From Thozetella sp. PMI_491 (lineage: Eukaryota; Ascomycota; Sordariomycetes; Chaetosphaeriales; Chaetosphaeriaceae), in the NCBI GenBank assembly GCA_021432635.1, contig MU270048.1:248001-312000 (forward strand): DNA of 64,000 nt, given 5' to 3'. Below are positions 46,329-57,921 of the stretch, one piece after another. Made by a program: the position numbers and the translations under genes. Below the pieces are notes generated by a model that was not told where the DNA came from, searched no databases, and saw only the letters and a program-made list of their open reading frames with translations. Each line of letters opens with the position of its first letter. The first letter of the stretch is position 1.

Positions 46329-47503
46329 TTGGTGATGAGTTGGACGAAATTTTATTTCATCAATGATGGGCCCAATTGGCTAGCGACACGTAAGCCCAGG
46401 CAGAGGGGTTGCACTGGAGGAATGGCAGCGGGTGGGGCAGGTTTGGTATGGCCAAATGGTGTTGGTTCCCAACCATGTCAAGCATTAAGGTGGTACATAT
46501 TAGTGCAGTACTTGCGCGTTGCTAAATCGAGCACTAGTACGCGCAAAGCAAGCAAGCTAGAAGCTCTCTAAGGGTATTACTACAGGAAGGGAAACCTTCC
46601 ATTCTAGTTAATAACGGCAGTTTATACCTCCGTAGCTCGACTCGACTTACTTGTACACAAAAGACTGTGTACAAGGACTCAGCATCGAGTTTCATGCTAA
46701 CAAGTTGGAACCACGGTCCCTCAAAATACAGTGCCGGTATCCATCCTACAACCTCCAAACATAGTTTGCTCTCTAGCCGAACGGCACGGCTCGCCGTGAG
46801 AGTATCTTGCGAAATTTATCCCAAGCATCTCCAGGCCGAGACATCCGGAAGGGCTCGGGGTCTCCAGAGCGCCGCCGCGGATGCGCCCAGACCTCGGCAC
46901 CCCGCCCGATCAGCCCGGCAGAACGGCAATGCATTCTCACACCACCCGTCTTAGCTACATTAGTCCAAACTCAGAATCTCACCCTCTGGACGAATTTCCA
47001 TGTCTCCGGTGCTTATTCCATTTTTATCCATTTTGGGAGTGTGTTGTTCACATGCCATCTTTTTGAGACATCCTGGTTTGTTTGATGTTAGCAGGCCTCA
47101 GAGCCAATGCAACAAGAAGACCTAGGCTATCAAGCAAGTACTTGCGATGCGAGGTTACGGACTGGTCTTTAAGAACCCTTACCGGCTATGTGTGCTGAGA
47201 CTTTAATTCAGTAACTAGTTAACATGTCAAGCATAACATGGCACCGTGGTGGTGGCTTTGACGATCATTTGAGACAGCATCTGTTCGGTCACGAGAGAAG
47301 ATGAGAACCTAACTGGAGAGATGATAAATTTTCTATCCGGATCATCGCCGATGTATCCCCGTTTTACTGACCTATTTTCAGTCTGAGTGATTCATTGTCT
47401 ACGGCTATTTTAGTGGTATGCTGGGTTCCATGATGCTGTAATCGAGATAGCATCTGGGAAGTTTCCTGGTCGAGTTCCCAGCTTACAAGTACTGCGCTAC
47501 CAA
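46329..47503. other. Intergenic spacer, AT-richer
   Basis: It lies between tRNA-Val(CAC) and the 3' end of the hydrolase gene. Frames are short and no gene is supported. Confidence 0.5.
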
Positions 47504-48516
47504 TCACGATAATAGATCAATGATCCGGTTGAGCTCGTTTGCTACAAAGACAGGATCATCGCGTTGGATGAAGTGACCGCAGCCTGGAGCAGTCTTCAGG
47601 TCTCCGGGCCTCCCCTCTCCGAGCAGACGAGCCAAGCCTGCATTATAGGCTCCCCACTTAGGGTTGATATAGGTGTTTGTGATGGCCTTGGGCACCTTCA
47701 TACCCTGTAGTCGAATATAGATTAGCTGTCGGATAGGTGGCTTCGGAGGAATTGAAAGATGACAGGTGGTCATACCTGCTCATTCTGGTTCGCAAACTCA
47801 TCCCAGTCGTGCCCGACGACGGTCAGCTGAGCGGGCTGGCCGCCGGGTCCCAAGGGCAGCTCTGGCTTGTCGGATTCGGGGAGCAGCTCGGCGAAATTGC
47901 GACGATCCAGACGTTCCTTGTTTGGTACCGTAGGGAGGAACATCTGGGCAACCGTCTCCCTTGCATGTACCAGATCCTCCAGTGACACCCCTTCCGGGAG
48001 CCCGGCAGGGTCGAAGCCAGGCGCCTTCGGGTCCGGGAGCAGCGAGACGTAGTCAGAATTCGCCACCATGGAGTCTAGAAAGAGGAAGCCAGCGATGATC
48101 CCCGGGTTCTTGGCGGCGAATAGACGTGCCAGTGGGCAGCCGATGGAGTTGCAAACCAAGACGAGGCGGGTATGGCCCGGGGTGGTGGCTTTGAGGAGCA
48201 GATGCAGATCATCGACTACCGCGTGGGCATCGTGGCCATAGGGCGTTCCCGGAATGTCCGTAGGGTCCGGATCCGACTCACCCTGCCCATAGCGATCGTA
48301 AGTCAGGATTGGTGGGACTGGCTGGTTGGCCTGCTTCCGAAGGGAGATGAACTGGTCGATCGCTGGGAACCATCCGTCACGTGGGGTCATGAGACCGTTG
48401 AGGAAGACGACGAGCGTTGCGGACAGGGCACCGCTGTCCTCGGCCGGCGGGAAGAAGGTCGACAGCTTCAGAGAAGCGCCGGGCTTGTGGTCTAGCTGAA
48501 CAGCGCGAGTCTCCAT
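47504..48516 (-). CDS. Alpha/beta-fold hydrolase
   Basis: Exons 48516..47776 and 47704..47504 give 313 aa. The 71-nt intron (GTATGA...CTACAG) joins as FANQNEQGMKVPKAIT. Features of the fold: LVVFLNGLM (oxyanion strand, replacing the usual HG), YDRYGQGESDP, nucleophile elbow CNSIG with Ser in VCNSIGCPLAR, and catalytic His in GCGHFIQRDDP near the end. This resembles fungal AB-hydrolase proteins of unknown substrate. The first elbow residue is Asn-preceded (C-N-S-I-G) rather than the common G-x-S-x-G. It is probably a soluble cytosolic protein, since no signal peptide is seen. Confidence 0.85.
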
Positions 48517-48621
48517 TACTTGGTTGGTGGGATTGTTGCACCGGATGACGTGGTTCTGTTCGGTGAGTGTGATGCACTTGATTGAGGTCCTCGGGGTTTG
48601 CGAGCGATGGTATTTTCTATT

Positions 48622-48629
48622 TATTTATA
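48622..48629 (-). promoter_or_regulatory. TATA box of the alpha/beta hydrolase gene
   Basis: TATAAATA on the minus strand, about 106 bp upstream of the ATG at 48516. Confidence 0.5.
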
Positions 48630-49067
48630 CCTTTATGGCCCGGCGCAAGACATAGGTACCTCACGATAGTGTAAGCCAGATATCGCAGCAAGCAAGGCCG
48701 AGTGCCTTGCGCATAGGACTAGCTGGGAAAATCGGCGTTCGGGTACGGGCCGAACCTGGGCCTCGCTAAGCGGGGCAGCTTTGTACCAGGAGCTTGAGGC
48801 TGTGGCACCTATCCAATCACCAAAACGCGGAGCTGTAAGACCGACACCTTCGCTTATAAACTCATTCTCGCTAATGCCGTTTCTATCCCAACGCGCCCAG
48901 CCCTCAGTGGTATATCGCGATGCCTTGACGCAAAAATATGGAGAGGAAAAGGACCGAAAGCATATTTACACACTTAGAGCATGACTGCATGGTTGCGCAC
49001 GCTTGCACGCCCGCCTGTCTGCCGAGCAATCCGGCCCTCGCCCGACACGGCCGCGTGCCACAAGGGC
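48630..49067. other. Intergenic spacer
   Basis: It holds the distal upstream flank of the hydrolase gene and the 3' flank of the multipass protein gene. Nothing else is seen. Confidence 0.5.
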
Positions 49068-51740
49068 TCATGAATAACGCTGGAACTTGTTGAGGACCTT
49101 CAGCCTGCCCTCCTCTGTCACGAGCACGATGTGGTCCTCGGTCTCGGCCGATCCGGGCAGCGAGCCGCAGTAGACTCGCTTGCCCTGGATGGCGCGAACC
49201 ACCTCGGACGACGCGCCGTTGCCCAGGCCAAAGTTGCGCGTGAGGCGCGCAAGGTCCTCGAGCGTCTTGTCGGCCACCTCGAGCATCGGGTCCGATGCCG
49301 CGCGCGAGGGGTGCGTGGTTGCCTTGGACGTGATGTCGATCTCGGGGAAGAAGGACACGTTGGGGCTGTAGGGCCCGAACAGGCTCATCCAGAGCAGCAT
49401 CACCATGCACCAGAGCGTCAGCGCGAGCGACATGATGCCGAACGTCCACACCGTCCACTGCTCGATGATGGCCCGGTAGGCCGACACCGACAGCGACACC
49501 GTCACGATGTTCTCGGTCGGCATCTGCTTAGGATTGCCAAACTGCCGGATCGCCGTCGAGAACTGGAACGGAACGGCGACCAGACTGCGTAGGAGGTAGA
49601 TTCCACCATCAATGTACGTAGCATACGTCGACTGGTAAAGCCGTAGGATATCTGTGTCGGTCAGCACCTCGTCCGCATCGGGGAAGACTAGGGGAATACT
49701 CACAGCCTGCGCCATATCCGAAGCTGAACTGCGCCGCAGACAGACCGTAGCCGCTCGGATCGCTCGTCCTGTTCAGGGTCTGCGATATGCTGCCCATGAT
49801 GATGTAGGCGTAGACTCTAAAGGGGGTCGCGGGAACCTCGATCTGCGTTGCAGGCGACAGGCTCTCGACGCCGATGATCGAAATGTTCTGCCGGTCATAC
49901 GCTACAGTTGCCCTGCGGCTGTACATGGTAACCGTTGTGCTCCATGACACCTTTTCGGACCAACTATTGTCCGTTTGGCACGTCTTGGATTGAAACTGCT
50001 CATCCGGACAGATGCTCCATCCTGTGCGCCGATGAATTCCTAGGTTAGCATTTGCTTTCCACTTTACTGGCGCTTCCCGACTCTATTGAGCCTGTGTCTC
50101 TCCTTCCCGTTGCCGCCTCGCGCCCTTTCCTCCGCTGTGCAGAGAAGCGCAGGAAGGCCTGGAAACCGGACCTGCAGGAGGACTTACCTAAAAACAGTGC
50201 GTTCCCCTCTTGCCGCTGGCAAAAGAGTAGGCCATCATCCTGGTCCTGCAGGTGCATCTCACAGTCCCCGTTGTCCCCCGCCTTGGTGGAATGGTTGAAA
50301 CGGAAGCTGCTGTCGTACGACTCAATGGACTGGTACTCGATCTGATACGCAGGCGCGTTATGGACTACAACGCTGTCGTAGTCACCGGGGAACTCGCCGC
50401 TGACCAGAGACGGCTGCTCGGTCGAGTCGCGGCCGGACTCGTTGAAGAAGCGGACCGACTCCATGCCGCCGGGCATCAGGATCGAGTAGCAGTCCTGGTC
50501 CGTTCCCGTGCAGTTGACGGGCGCCACTTTCGCGACGAAGCGTGGGTCCGTCAGGAACGCCATCGTGTACGTGGTCGCTAGCAGCGGCACGAGCGTCGCC
50601 GAGATGTTGGTTAGCCCGTACGTGCTTACTGGTGCCAGGCCAGCCACCACCTGCAGGGTGGGATCCGAGTCGTCGCTCTGGCTGGGTGTGTACGGAGTGA
50701 AGACGATCTTGAAAGTGACATCGGTGATGAGCACGATACTGACGACGAAGGTCACCACAAAGGCCAAAAATCTACCGCAAAATCAAAAGTCAGTCGTGGG
50801 GTCTTCATCGCGCCGGCAGCGGTCTCTTTGTCTTGACTGTTTCCTCGTGGTTCTTGTAACATCTATGCAAAAGCATGCTAGCCTGTAGCTACTTGCCCCA
50901 GCTCCGGGCCCTCTACTACTCTGGATAGGGGACACGAAATACGAGCCGTCGCGCCTCGCTTGCAGCGAGCGTGGCTCATCTCTCAGGCGGTGCCAGGTAG
51001 CGTGCATGGTGGCTGTGGCCCTCCCAGGACCACGGCTCCCGCGCCGCAGCCACCCGCGGGAGCTTAAAAACGCACGAGGGTGCCAGGGAAGGAGGGGGAT
51101 CGGACAAAACGTACTTTTGCAGAGCCCAGATCTGATGCATGCCTCGTACTTTGCAGAGGTACAGCACGCCTATTATTGGCGTGGCTCGGGACATGGCAAG
51201 GAACGACGTCAGTTGGATTCCGCGCGGCCGGCACGCCAGCGTCCACCGCAGAGCCTCCGTAATGTCGGTAAACAGAGAGAGGCAGAGGAATGCCACGACC
51301 TTGGACAGCACGTTGACCACCAAGACTGTCCTACCCGGGCTCATGGTCAGCGCCGCCGGCAGCTCCCGCTGGTCCACCATCACCCGCGTCGAGTAATAAG
51401 TCGTCACCGACGACATGAGCAGCGCGAGACACGCCACTACCCAGCTGGGGCCAAAGCGGGCCGTCTTGCGCATCAGATACGTCGACTGAATCTCCGACGA
51501 CTCTGTATGAGCCGCGAAATGCGGCGGCGGGCTTGCCACGCTGGTGTACGTTAGCGCGGCCTTCTCCAGATCGCCTCGAGATTGTGGCGCCTGGTGGTTT
51601 CCATAGCTCCCCCAGCTGGCTCCTAGCTCGCTCTGGGGTGGATAGACGAGTGCTGGGGCGGGTGTAGCGTCCCAGCTCTGCCCATGAGGCGGTGGCGGCG
51701 TCACCCCCATCTCCTGCTGTTGGTGCTGGATGAAATCCAT
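49068..51740 (-). CDS. Multipass membrane protein of unknown function
   Basis: Four exons, 51740..51115, 50771..50188, 50039..49704 and 49651..49068, give 709 aa. Introns are 343, 148 and 52 nt, and every junction keeps phase (WALQK/FLAFVV, LFLG/IHRRTGW, FGYGAG/YILRLYQ). The N-terminal 90 residues are Pro/Gln-rich and cytosolic-looking. Membrane helices follow around VVACLALLMSSVTTYY, VVNVLSKVVAFLCLSLF and FLAFVVTFVVSIVLITDV. A large region with Cys residues and NxS/T sites (NCTG, NESG, NHST, NRTS) is probably outside the cell. A further helix (MSLALTLWCMVMLLW) precedes a C-terminal tail of about 110 residues. I recognise the ITEALRW...SFLAMSRAT pattern from uncharacterised mould proteins only. 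No function is assigned. Confidence 0.82.
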
Positions 51741-53115
51741 CCTTGTTACTTCCCGACGAGAACGGTGTGCGAGAGAGCGGGCTGTGATGCGCTTCCTCGG
51801 TGAGTGTATCCCGCTGTCTGTCTAGACCACGGCGGTGCTACGAACAGCGGGCTACAGGATGGACCGCCACATATATCATAGGCATGGGGGAACAGGTAGG
51901 GCCCGCAGCGTAGCAGTGGGACAGCATGGAACCAACTCCATAGGCCATCTATTTTCCCTTTCGCTCCCACCCTCTTCCTGGGGAGCTTCGACGGGCTCCA
52001 GCCGCTCGTTAAGCGAGAGGATACCATGAATCTTTTCGCTATATGATGGCGAGACATCCGATGGGCGCCCGGGGTGGCTGCTTGCGGGAGCGTTACCTCG
52101 TCCCACCACCCCAGCATTAGCCCCGTGGGAGCTGCAGGAGAGCTGAAGGCTGACCCCTGGCCCCGCCAATGTCGTGCTTGGCAGGGCCGGGAGTTGTGGG
52201 AGACAGGCCTGGCGATTGGCCGGGCGTGCGCCATCGCCGTTCTGCCGGGACCTATCTCGTCGCTCAAATCGGATGCGAATTACGCCGCCCTTACGGCGCC
52301 TGGGGGCGCTGGGTGCACAGCAAATATGGGGGGAAGGTTTATATCCAGGCTGGTCCGTATGCTAAATTTGATCAGAAGCAAGCGACCATTGCAACTCTGC
52401 AGGGTCCCTGCAAAGCGCGGTCAATAGAGACCCGCGCACCCCCTCCGACGACCAGTGCAGCCCCTCCTTGGCCCACCGCAGGATCGCCGTCGTTGTGCCT
52501 TGGCTGTTCACAGCTCTCGACGCTTCCCTGAGCCGAAGGAAGAGGAGGGCGCCGGCCGCCCTAACCCCAGCAGTATGAGACTCCCGGAGGCCCGTGGCCA
52601 AGATCGTCCTCGTCAGAATCTCGATAATACCGGTGTCGCATTTGTCCGAGCTCGCCGCCCTGCTACTGGCAAGCGGAGTCGGGGGCCGACCGCTGCCGGC
52701 GTCCCCTCCCGTTTAGGAATCAATTTGCAAGCGAAACGGGACTGGCCCTCCGGGCGCCGTAGTCGATCCCACCAGTACCGCACATGGTGTGTGTGCTGTA
52801 ACATGGGAGCTGAAAGGAGATGATACAGCCGGCATCATCACGCTGGTTCCCGATGTCGTTGTGCCTCCATTGGGAACGCACCAACTGCTTTGCTCCACGT
52901 GGAGGTAATCGCCGTGTCATTTGCTCACATCCCATAGCTTATCAGTGACCGCATGAAATGAGGGCCTCGCAACCTAAGATAACGTGCATAGAAGTGGTGG
53001 AAATCGTTCACTTGTGCCCACGACAGAGAAGCTCTAGATAGTATAATGTTTCATCTGACTCTAGATAGCGCATCAGATTTAGCTGTTTCTCTTACGCGTA
53101 GAGATCTCGGATGCC
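51741..53115. other. Intergenic spacer
   Basis: It holds the upstream region of the multipass gene and the 3' flank of the orphan gene. No supportable gene; several ORFs overlap in opposite directions. Confidence 0.5.
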
Positions 53116-53892
53116 TTACTCAATATCCAGAGGGCTAAGTTGTAGGAGCCTCCGCGTACCGCAGCAAGTCTCAAAAATCCCGTCTCGCCGAATCGAATTC
53201 ATCTTCCAGAGAAACCAGTCGGCTAGTACATATTCGAAAGAATAATGATAAGAGGTTGTCCAAAGACCTACTGCATGAGCAGTGCCTTGGTAATATGATA
53301 GTTCGTACACCGTCCGATTGGTCCCAAATCGTGAAAGGTATGGTAACGTGGACGGCTTCGAGGGGTAACCACCCAGAGAGTTCAGCACTTGAATAAAGTG
53401 ATTCGGTTTAGATATCCAAAAGAAAACTAGATCGGCTGATGACTCATAGCTGGGTGGTTCCACGAACGTTAAGCCTCGTCCCAACTCTGGCTCGGTGGCA
53501 ACGACCAAGGCGTTGTCCACCGACAACGACCAATCTTCCTCCTTCGACAACGCATCGCGTTGCATGGCTGCCTCGACATAAGATTTGATGGTTATAGTGT
53601 CTGGTTCGAACCAGCTAGGACATATATCCCCGACGCTTTCGGGTATTGTGGTTGACTCAGGGTAGAGGTAGGAAGCGATTGGCCTGACAGCAGGTTCCGA
53701 TACCTGCTCTGCTTGTCTTCTGTATTGCCAGAAGCCTAGTAATTCTTTGAGCCTACAAGCGAAGCAGGGTTTGTTTCGGTGCTGGCAATTTTCACAGCGA
53801 AGAATAGCTGTAGAGTGCATGCGTGATGTATTGACGAGATCGTTGCTGTCCATAACATCCCGTCCAAAAATATCATGATACAAAGCGTCCAT
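53116..53892 (-). CDS. Orphan protein with CxxC-x6-CxxC motif
   Basis: A single-exon frame of 258 aa that I do not recognise. Residues 33-46 read CENCQHRNKPCFAC, i.e. Cys at 33, 36, 43 and 46 (C-x2-C-x6-C-x2-C), a spacing that could bind zinc. The rest has a balanced, protein-like composition with aromatic-rich segments (LVFFWISKPNHFIQVL, YHYSFEYVLADWFLW) but no known motif. Its codons are less GC-rich than those of its neighbours and it sits in an AT-richer stretch, so it could be a young, fast-evolving or transferred gene. It is divergent from the methyltransferase gene. The start could also be Met14 or Met25. Expression is not shown. Confidence 0.55.
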   Translation of the reverse strand: MDALYHDIFGRDVMDSNDLVNTSRMHSTAILRCENCQHRNKPCFACRLKELLGFWQYRRQAEQVSEPAVRPIASYLYPESTTIPESVGDICPSWFEPDTITIKSYVEAAMQRDALSKEEDWSLSVDNALVVATEPELGRGLTFVEPPSYESSADLVFFWISKPNHFIQVLNSLGGYPSKPSTLPYLSRFGTNRTVYELSYYQGTAHAVGLWTTSYHYSFEYVLADWFLWKMNSIRRDGIFETCCGTRRLLQLSPLDIE

Positions 53893-54743
53893 CTTGGAGG
53901 ATAATCAGATGATGTAAAGTAATGAAGTGAAGATCATTTTTGAAAACCACGAAGAGCTGAATCACATCTACGAGATGGGATCTTGATTAACTGTAGTGCG
54001 GGAGGCACATGATATCCTACTTGCCAGAGCCATCTCCGAGGGGTTGTCTCCGGTAGGTTGCGCTTAGATGTTTACAACATCACGTAGGGGGGCTGACTAG
54101 ATGGAAATGCCATAAAGTGAAAAAAAAAAAAAAATAGGAGAAACGACACGATGGGCCGGGGTATAAGTCCGGGTGTCGTATTGCTGGCTACCGCCATTTT
54201 TGCTGTGGCTGACATCTCAGCTAGCTGAATTAGGCCAGTATCGTACATGGAGTTCGTTAGCTGAACTAATAGGATACAGGCTGACGGTCATTAACACGCC
54301 TAAATATCACACCTGTAAACATACGCGAATTGGCGCGGACCTAACTGCCTGCCTATACGCGGTACACCTTAAGTCCGGAGGACTCAAACTATCCTCAATG
54401 CAGCATACTACATCTCCGTGCCGTTGATCGAGAGCTCTTGATTTGTCGCTGTAGCCGATGTCCCGAGCCCCAAACATCGGATTGCTTCTTCTAGACTGTT
54501 TAAGCTCAAGCTTTTCTTGATTTTCCCTCAAAAGTTCCAGCTCCCTCACTCCAAGGACAGATATACGCGTAGCGAAAGGATCGGTGGCGTGTGCTCAACT
54601 ACTGCTTCGGCACCAACAGTATAAATACCCCCACTGCTTCCCTATCACACACCATAGCATAATTCTTGCCAATTGCTTTTGACCCCGTAAATCTCATTTT
54701 GCAACCCTGAAGTGGCATAGACGATACCATCGCAATCACCATC
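53893..54743. other. Divergent promoter region
   Basis: It lies between the orphan gene (-) and the methyltransferase gene (+). It includes an A15 tract at 54120-54134, of the kind that disfavours nucleosomes, and a TATA box next to the methyltransferase. Confidence 0.55.
54620..54627 (+). promoter_or_regulatory. TATA box of the SAM methyltransferase gene
   Basis: TATAAATA, 117 bp before the ATG at 54744, followed by a C-rich stretch. This is a strong match and suggests regulated expression. Confidence 0.6.
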
Positions 54744-55604
54744 ATGGCGGGCTTCAACTCTACGGCAGACCAATGGGACCGCTATGCGGAACACTACGCC
54801 AGGTTGACGGGAAATAGGGGGCCTTTCCTGGACGGAATATTCTCTCTCGCCGACTCTCTTAGGCCGTTCTCAACAGCCACTGCCATCCTCGATAACGGCT
54901 GCGGCACCGGTAATGGAATTTCTTCCCTGATTGCGGACCGGGGAGCAGAGCTCCCCGCCACGGTCCGTCTGCTCGCATCGGACTATAGCAAGGGCATGGT
55001 GGCGTACGTCAACAAGCTCAAGGAGTCACCGGAGAACGCCTCGAACCCTTTGTGGCAACGCCTGGAGACACATGTCCTCGATGCCCAAGACTTGGCTCCG
55101 GCGATCTTACCGTCGTCCCTGTCGCACATCGTATCTAACCTGGTGTTCATGGCCATGGACGATGCCGCAAAGCCCATCTCTGCATCCTACCGAGCTTTGG
55201 AGGATGGCGGGGTCCTCGCATTCTCGGTGCTTACTGATCCCGAGTGGATTGAGATCTGGAAGTATGCGAAGCATCTGATGGCAGACAAGAACCTGAATCT
55301 GAGGGCGGCGGAGGTTTGGCGCTCGAAGGAGGCGCTGGAGAGAATTTCAAAGGAAGCTGGCTTTACCACCGTCGAGATCAAGGAGACGGTGATCCCGATG
55401 AAACACACCGCCGAGTCGTTACGTGTGTTTCTCAACGACTATATCCACAGCGAAAATCCCTTGGCAGTGAGAGCATTCAACCGACCGTCCCCGGAACTGG
55501 CACAGAAAGTTGTAGATGCAATCATTGAGGGGGTGGTCAAGGAGCAGGGCGCGGAGTCCATCGTTCTCAAAGGCAACGTCAAGTTTGTGGGTGCAAGGAA
55601 GTGA
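54744..55604 (+). CDS. SAM-dependent methyltransferase (class I)
   Basis: A single exon of 286 aa. SAM-binding motif I ILDNGCGTGNG (48-58) follows the family start FNSTADQWDRYAEHYARLTG. Later motifs are VRLLASDYSKGMV (motif II region), LDAQDLAP, and SLSHIVSNLVFMAMDD with ALEDGGVLAFSVL (post-motif strands). It resembles the small fungal methyltransferases often met in secondary metabolism or stress responses; the acceptor substrate is not evident. A TATA box and A15 tract upstream suggest inducible expression. The start context is favourable (CATCATGGCG). No pathway partner is adjacent. Confidence 0.87.
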   Translation: MAGFNSTADQWDRYAEHYARLTGNRGPFLDGIFSLADSLRPFSTATAILDNGCGTGNGISSLIADRGAELPATVRLLASDYSKGMVAYVNKLKESPENASNPLWQRLETHVLDAQDLAPAILPSSLSHIVSNLVFMAMDDAAKPISASYRALEDGGVLAFSVLTDPEWIEIWKYAKHLMADKNLNLRAAEVWRSKEALERISKEAGFTTVEIKETVIPMKHTAESLRVFLNDYIHSENPLAVRAFNRPSPELAQKVVDAIIEGVVKEQGAESIVLKGNVKFVGARK

Positions 55605-56448
55605 GCCTGGACTTGGGGCATAAACACCTGCGGTACTATCAATTGGAGTAAAAGAAATTGATTGCTCTCGTCTTGCATTGAGCTTTGTAACTGGTGAGCC
55701 CTGTGTCTACCGCCCGGCATCCTTCATGAATCTGCGTCCGAACCACTCAAATCCTCTCGCTGTAATGTTCGGAACGTAATGTCATTGTGAGTTCGAAGCA
55801 TCATTCTAATATTCTGTTATGCGATTGGACCTGCAGATTCTAGAAACTTAAATAAATGTGCGTCTCGTCATGGCCCCTGATCGTCAAAACCCCGGTGGTC
55901 TCGCAAGAGCCGAGAGCTGGCGGCCTCCTCTTCGTGCTTGCTGGGACAGAGCGAAAACAAAAACAAGGCTAATTATTCAATAGCTGATATTCCGTAATCA
56001 TGAGACTACACTTGTTCTTGCAATGTTTTTTATTATTCTCGAACTCGCAATGTGCTCACGTTATCGGGCTTAAAGCAGTTCGCACGTACATTAGATCATC
56101 AACCCAGTGTCAGCGGCCAAAACAGCAAAGCAGCAGCAAGACGCCGGCCCTTTCCTTCCCTTTTTTGGTTTTGTTCCCCTACGTCCAGTATACGTAGATG
56201 CCTGTACCATGGCCGCCCGTGATGCCGTTCCCTCCCTAGCCCAAGCAGTACTGAACACCGGGAATCATAAAAACAAATTGCCGCCACACGAAAAACAAAC
56301 GAAAACGCCGGGGTATGCGCGAGGTAAGGACAGTAGAACACCTTCAGATGCAAAGCTCGTTTCCCCTTGGTTCGTCCCCTTATTAGGTACTTAAGTATTG
56401 GTCATTAACTGCGTAACAAACCCCACTGCTTGCTCGTTGTGCCACGCC
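55605..56448. other. Convergent intergenic spacer
   Basis: It lies between the 3' ends of the methyltransferase (+) and rhodopsin-like (-) genes. Nothing is recognised. Confidence 0.55.
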
Positions 56449-57921
56449 TCAGATGGCGCGGCCGATGTTGACCCATTGGTTTGGCTCATACTCGACGACG
56501 ACCTCCTCGGTCTGGATGATCTTGCCAGCAGGGATCTCCAAGTCTTGGCTCCGGCGATTGGACGTCCAAGGGAGGCTGAGACCGCTCATGCGGCTGATGC
56601 GGCTTATGGGCTTGAGCAGTCCAGTGTCGATCTCCTTGCTCCACCGAGACTGGCTGCGGGTGTTGGAGGAGATGACGGTGCTGCTCCGGCCGGTGCCGCG
56701 CGCGTTCTCGGTGCCGGTATAGAGGGCGATATCGTTGTGGTAGAACTGGGCCGGCCCGGGTGGTGGCCTGCTGTCTCGGAGCAGTGCCCGTAGAATCGGA
56801 ATCGAGGCGGCCATGATGGAGATGGCGCTCTCTGCCGATCCAAGGATGACCAGCTGTGTTGTAGAGTCTGAAAGGTTAGGATTGGTGATATTGCTGATCT
56901 GGGTGACCTTAATGCAGGATGTGACTCCGGCGCTGCGGAGGCGGTTAGCGATTGTGTCTGTCTAGCTGGCCTCCAGTGAGGTGCTGCTTACAAGATGCCC
57001 ATGCTCATCGCAATCATGACGCCGGCCTTCTCCCTCTTGTTCATGCTCAGAGTCCAAACTATCTTCCAGGGGACTATGGCGAGGACGATGTCCATTACCC
57101 CGGAGTATACTGCTTGGAGGTTAGCTTGTGGTCAGGGGGAAGGGTTTTTTTCTAGGCTCCGACAGAAGCACTCACCAGCTGTGAACATGTTGTAGCGGGC
57201 CACGATGAACTTGCTCCAACAAGTACCTTCAACCCAGGGCATCCAAGTCTTCTCGATCGGGTCGCATTGCGACCAGGTGAAGGCGAGGGCCAAGCCGAGA
57301 GCGATGTTGACCGAGATGATGATGAACCACACTAGCCGCTTGAGCCAGCCAGAAGAGATTCTCAATACTGTGATTGCGAACGAGGTCTTGCTCAGTTGCG
57401 CGGCCAGGATGGAGAAGCTGCCGGCGGCGTTGGAATACAGCAGAAATTCAGAGAGGAACTTGATATTGAACTGGAAGAGGGGTTTCCCGAAGCCCAGCGT
57501 GACCGTGAGCGAGATGAAGGCGCTCGACAAGGCCAACGAGATCTGTCCGAGGTCAGCATGCCAGCCCTAGTAATGCCCCTCGCACCGAGCGAATGTCCGC
57601 AGCACTCACCCAAGACACGATCAGGACGTGGTCGTCCCACCATAGTCCGCGATGCCGCAGGAATTTGCAGTAAACCCGCAGCGCCAGGAACAGCCCAGAG
57701 AGGGCGGTCAGGAACCAGATGGTGAAGTTGACCTGCGGGCCAAAGTTCTCGGTAGACACCGGGAACTTGGGGTTTGTCTTGCTCGCGCTCGCGCTCGCCA
57801 CGGTGTCGAAGTCAGACGCATTCCGGGGCGCATCCGTGGGTAGCGGGAGAAGGGCCGTGGCCGTGCTCGTGAAGTTAAAGGCAGCGCCATGCGAGCTGTT
57901 GAGGGCGTTGAGGCTAGACAT
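56449..57921 (-). CDS. Rhodopsin-like integral membrane protein (fungal PTH11/SAT4-type)
   Basis: Four exons, 57921..57610, 57542..57176, 57112..56992 and 56932..56449, give 427 aa; introns are 67, 63 and 59 nt with good signals. The layout is a Ser/Thr-rich outer N-terminus with NxS/T sites (NSS, NFT, NAS), then about seven hydrophobic helices with the family's landmarks: LRVYCKFLRHRGLWWDDHVL (helix 2, WDD motif), FGKPLFQFNIKFL, LSKTSFAITVLRIS, WSQCDPIEKTW, and AVYSGVMDIVLAIVPWKIVW. The tail is polar and Ser/Arg-rich. This is the fungal rhodopsin-type domain (PF20684) without a CFEM part; some relatives act as surface receptors. The ligand is unknown. ATG 57921 is chosen because an upstream open frame has only non-ATG starts. 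Confidence 0.88.
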
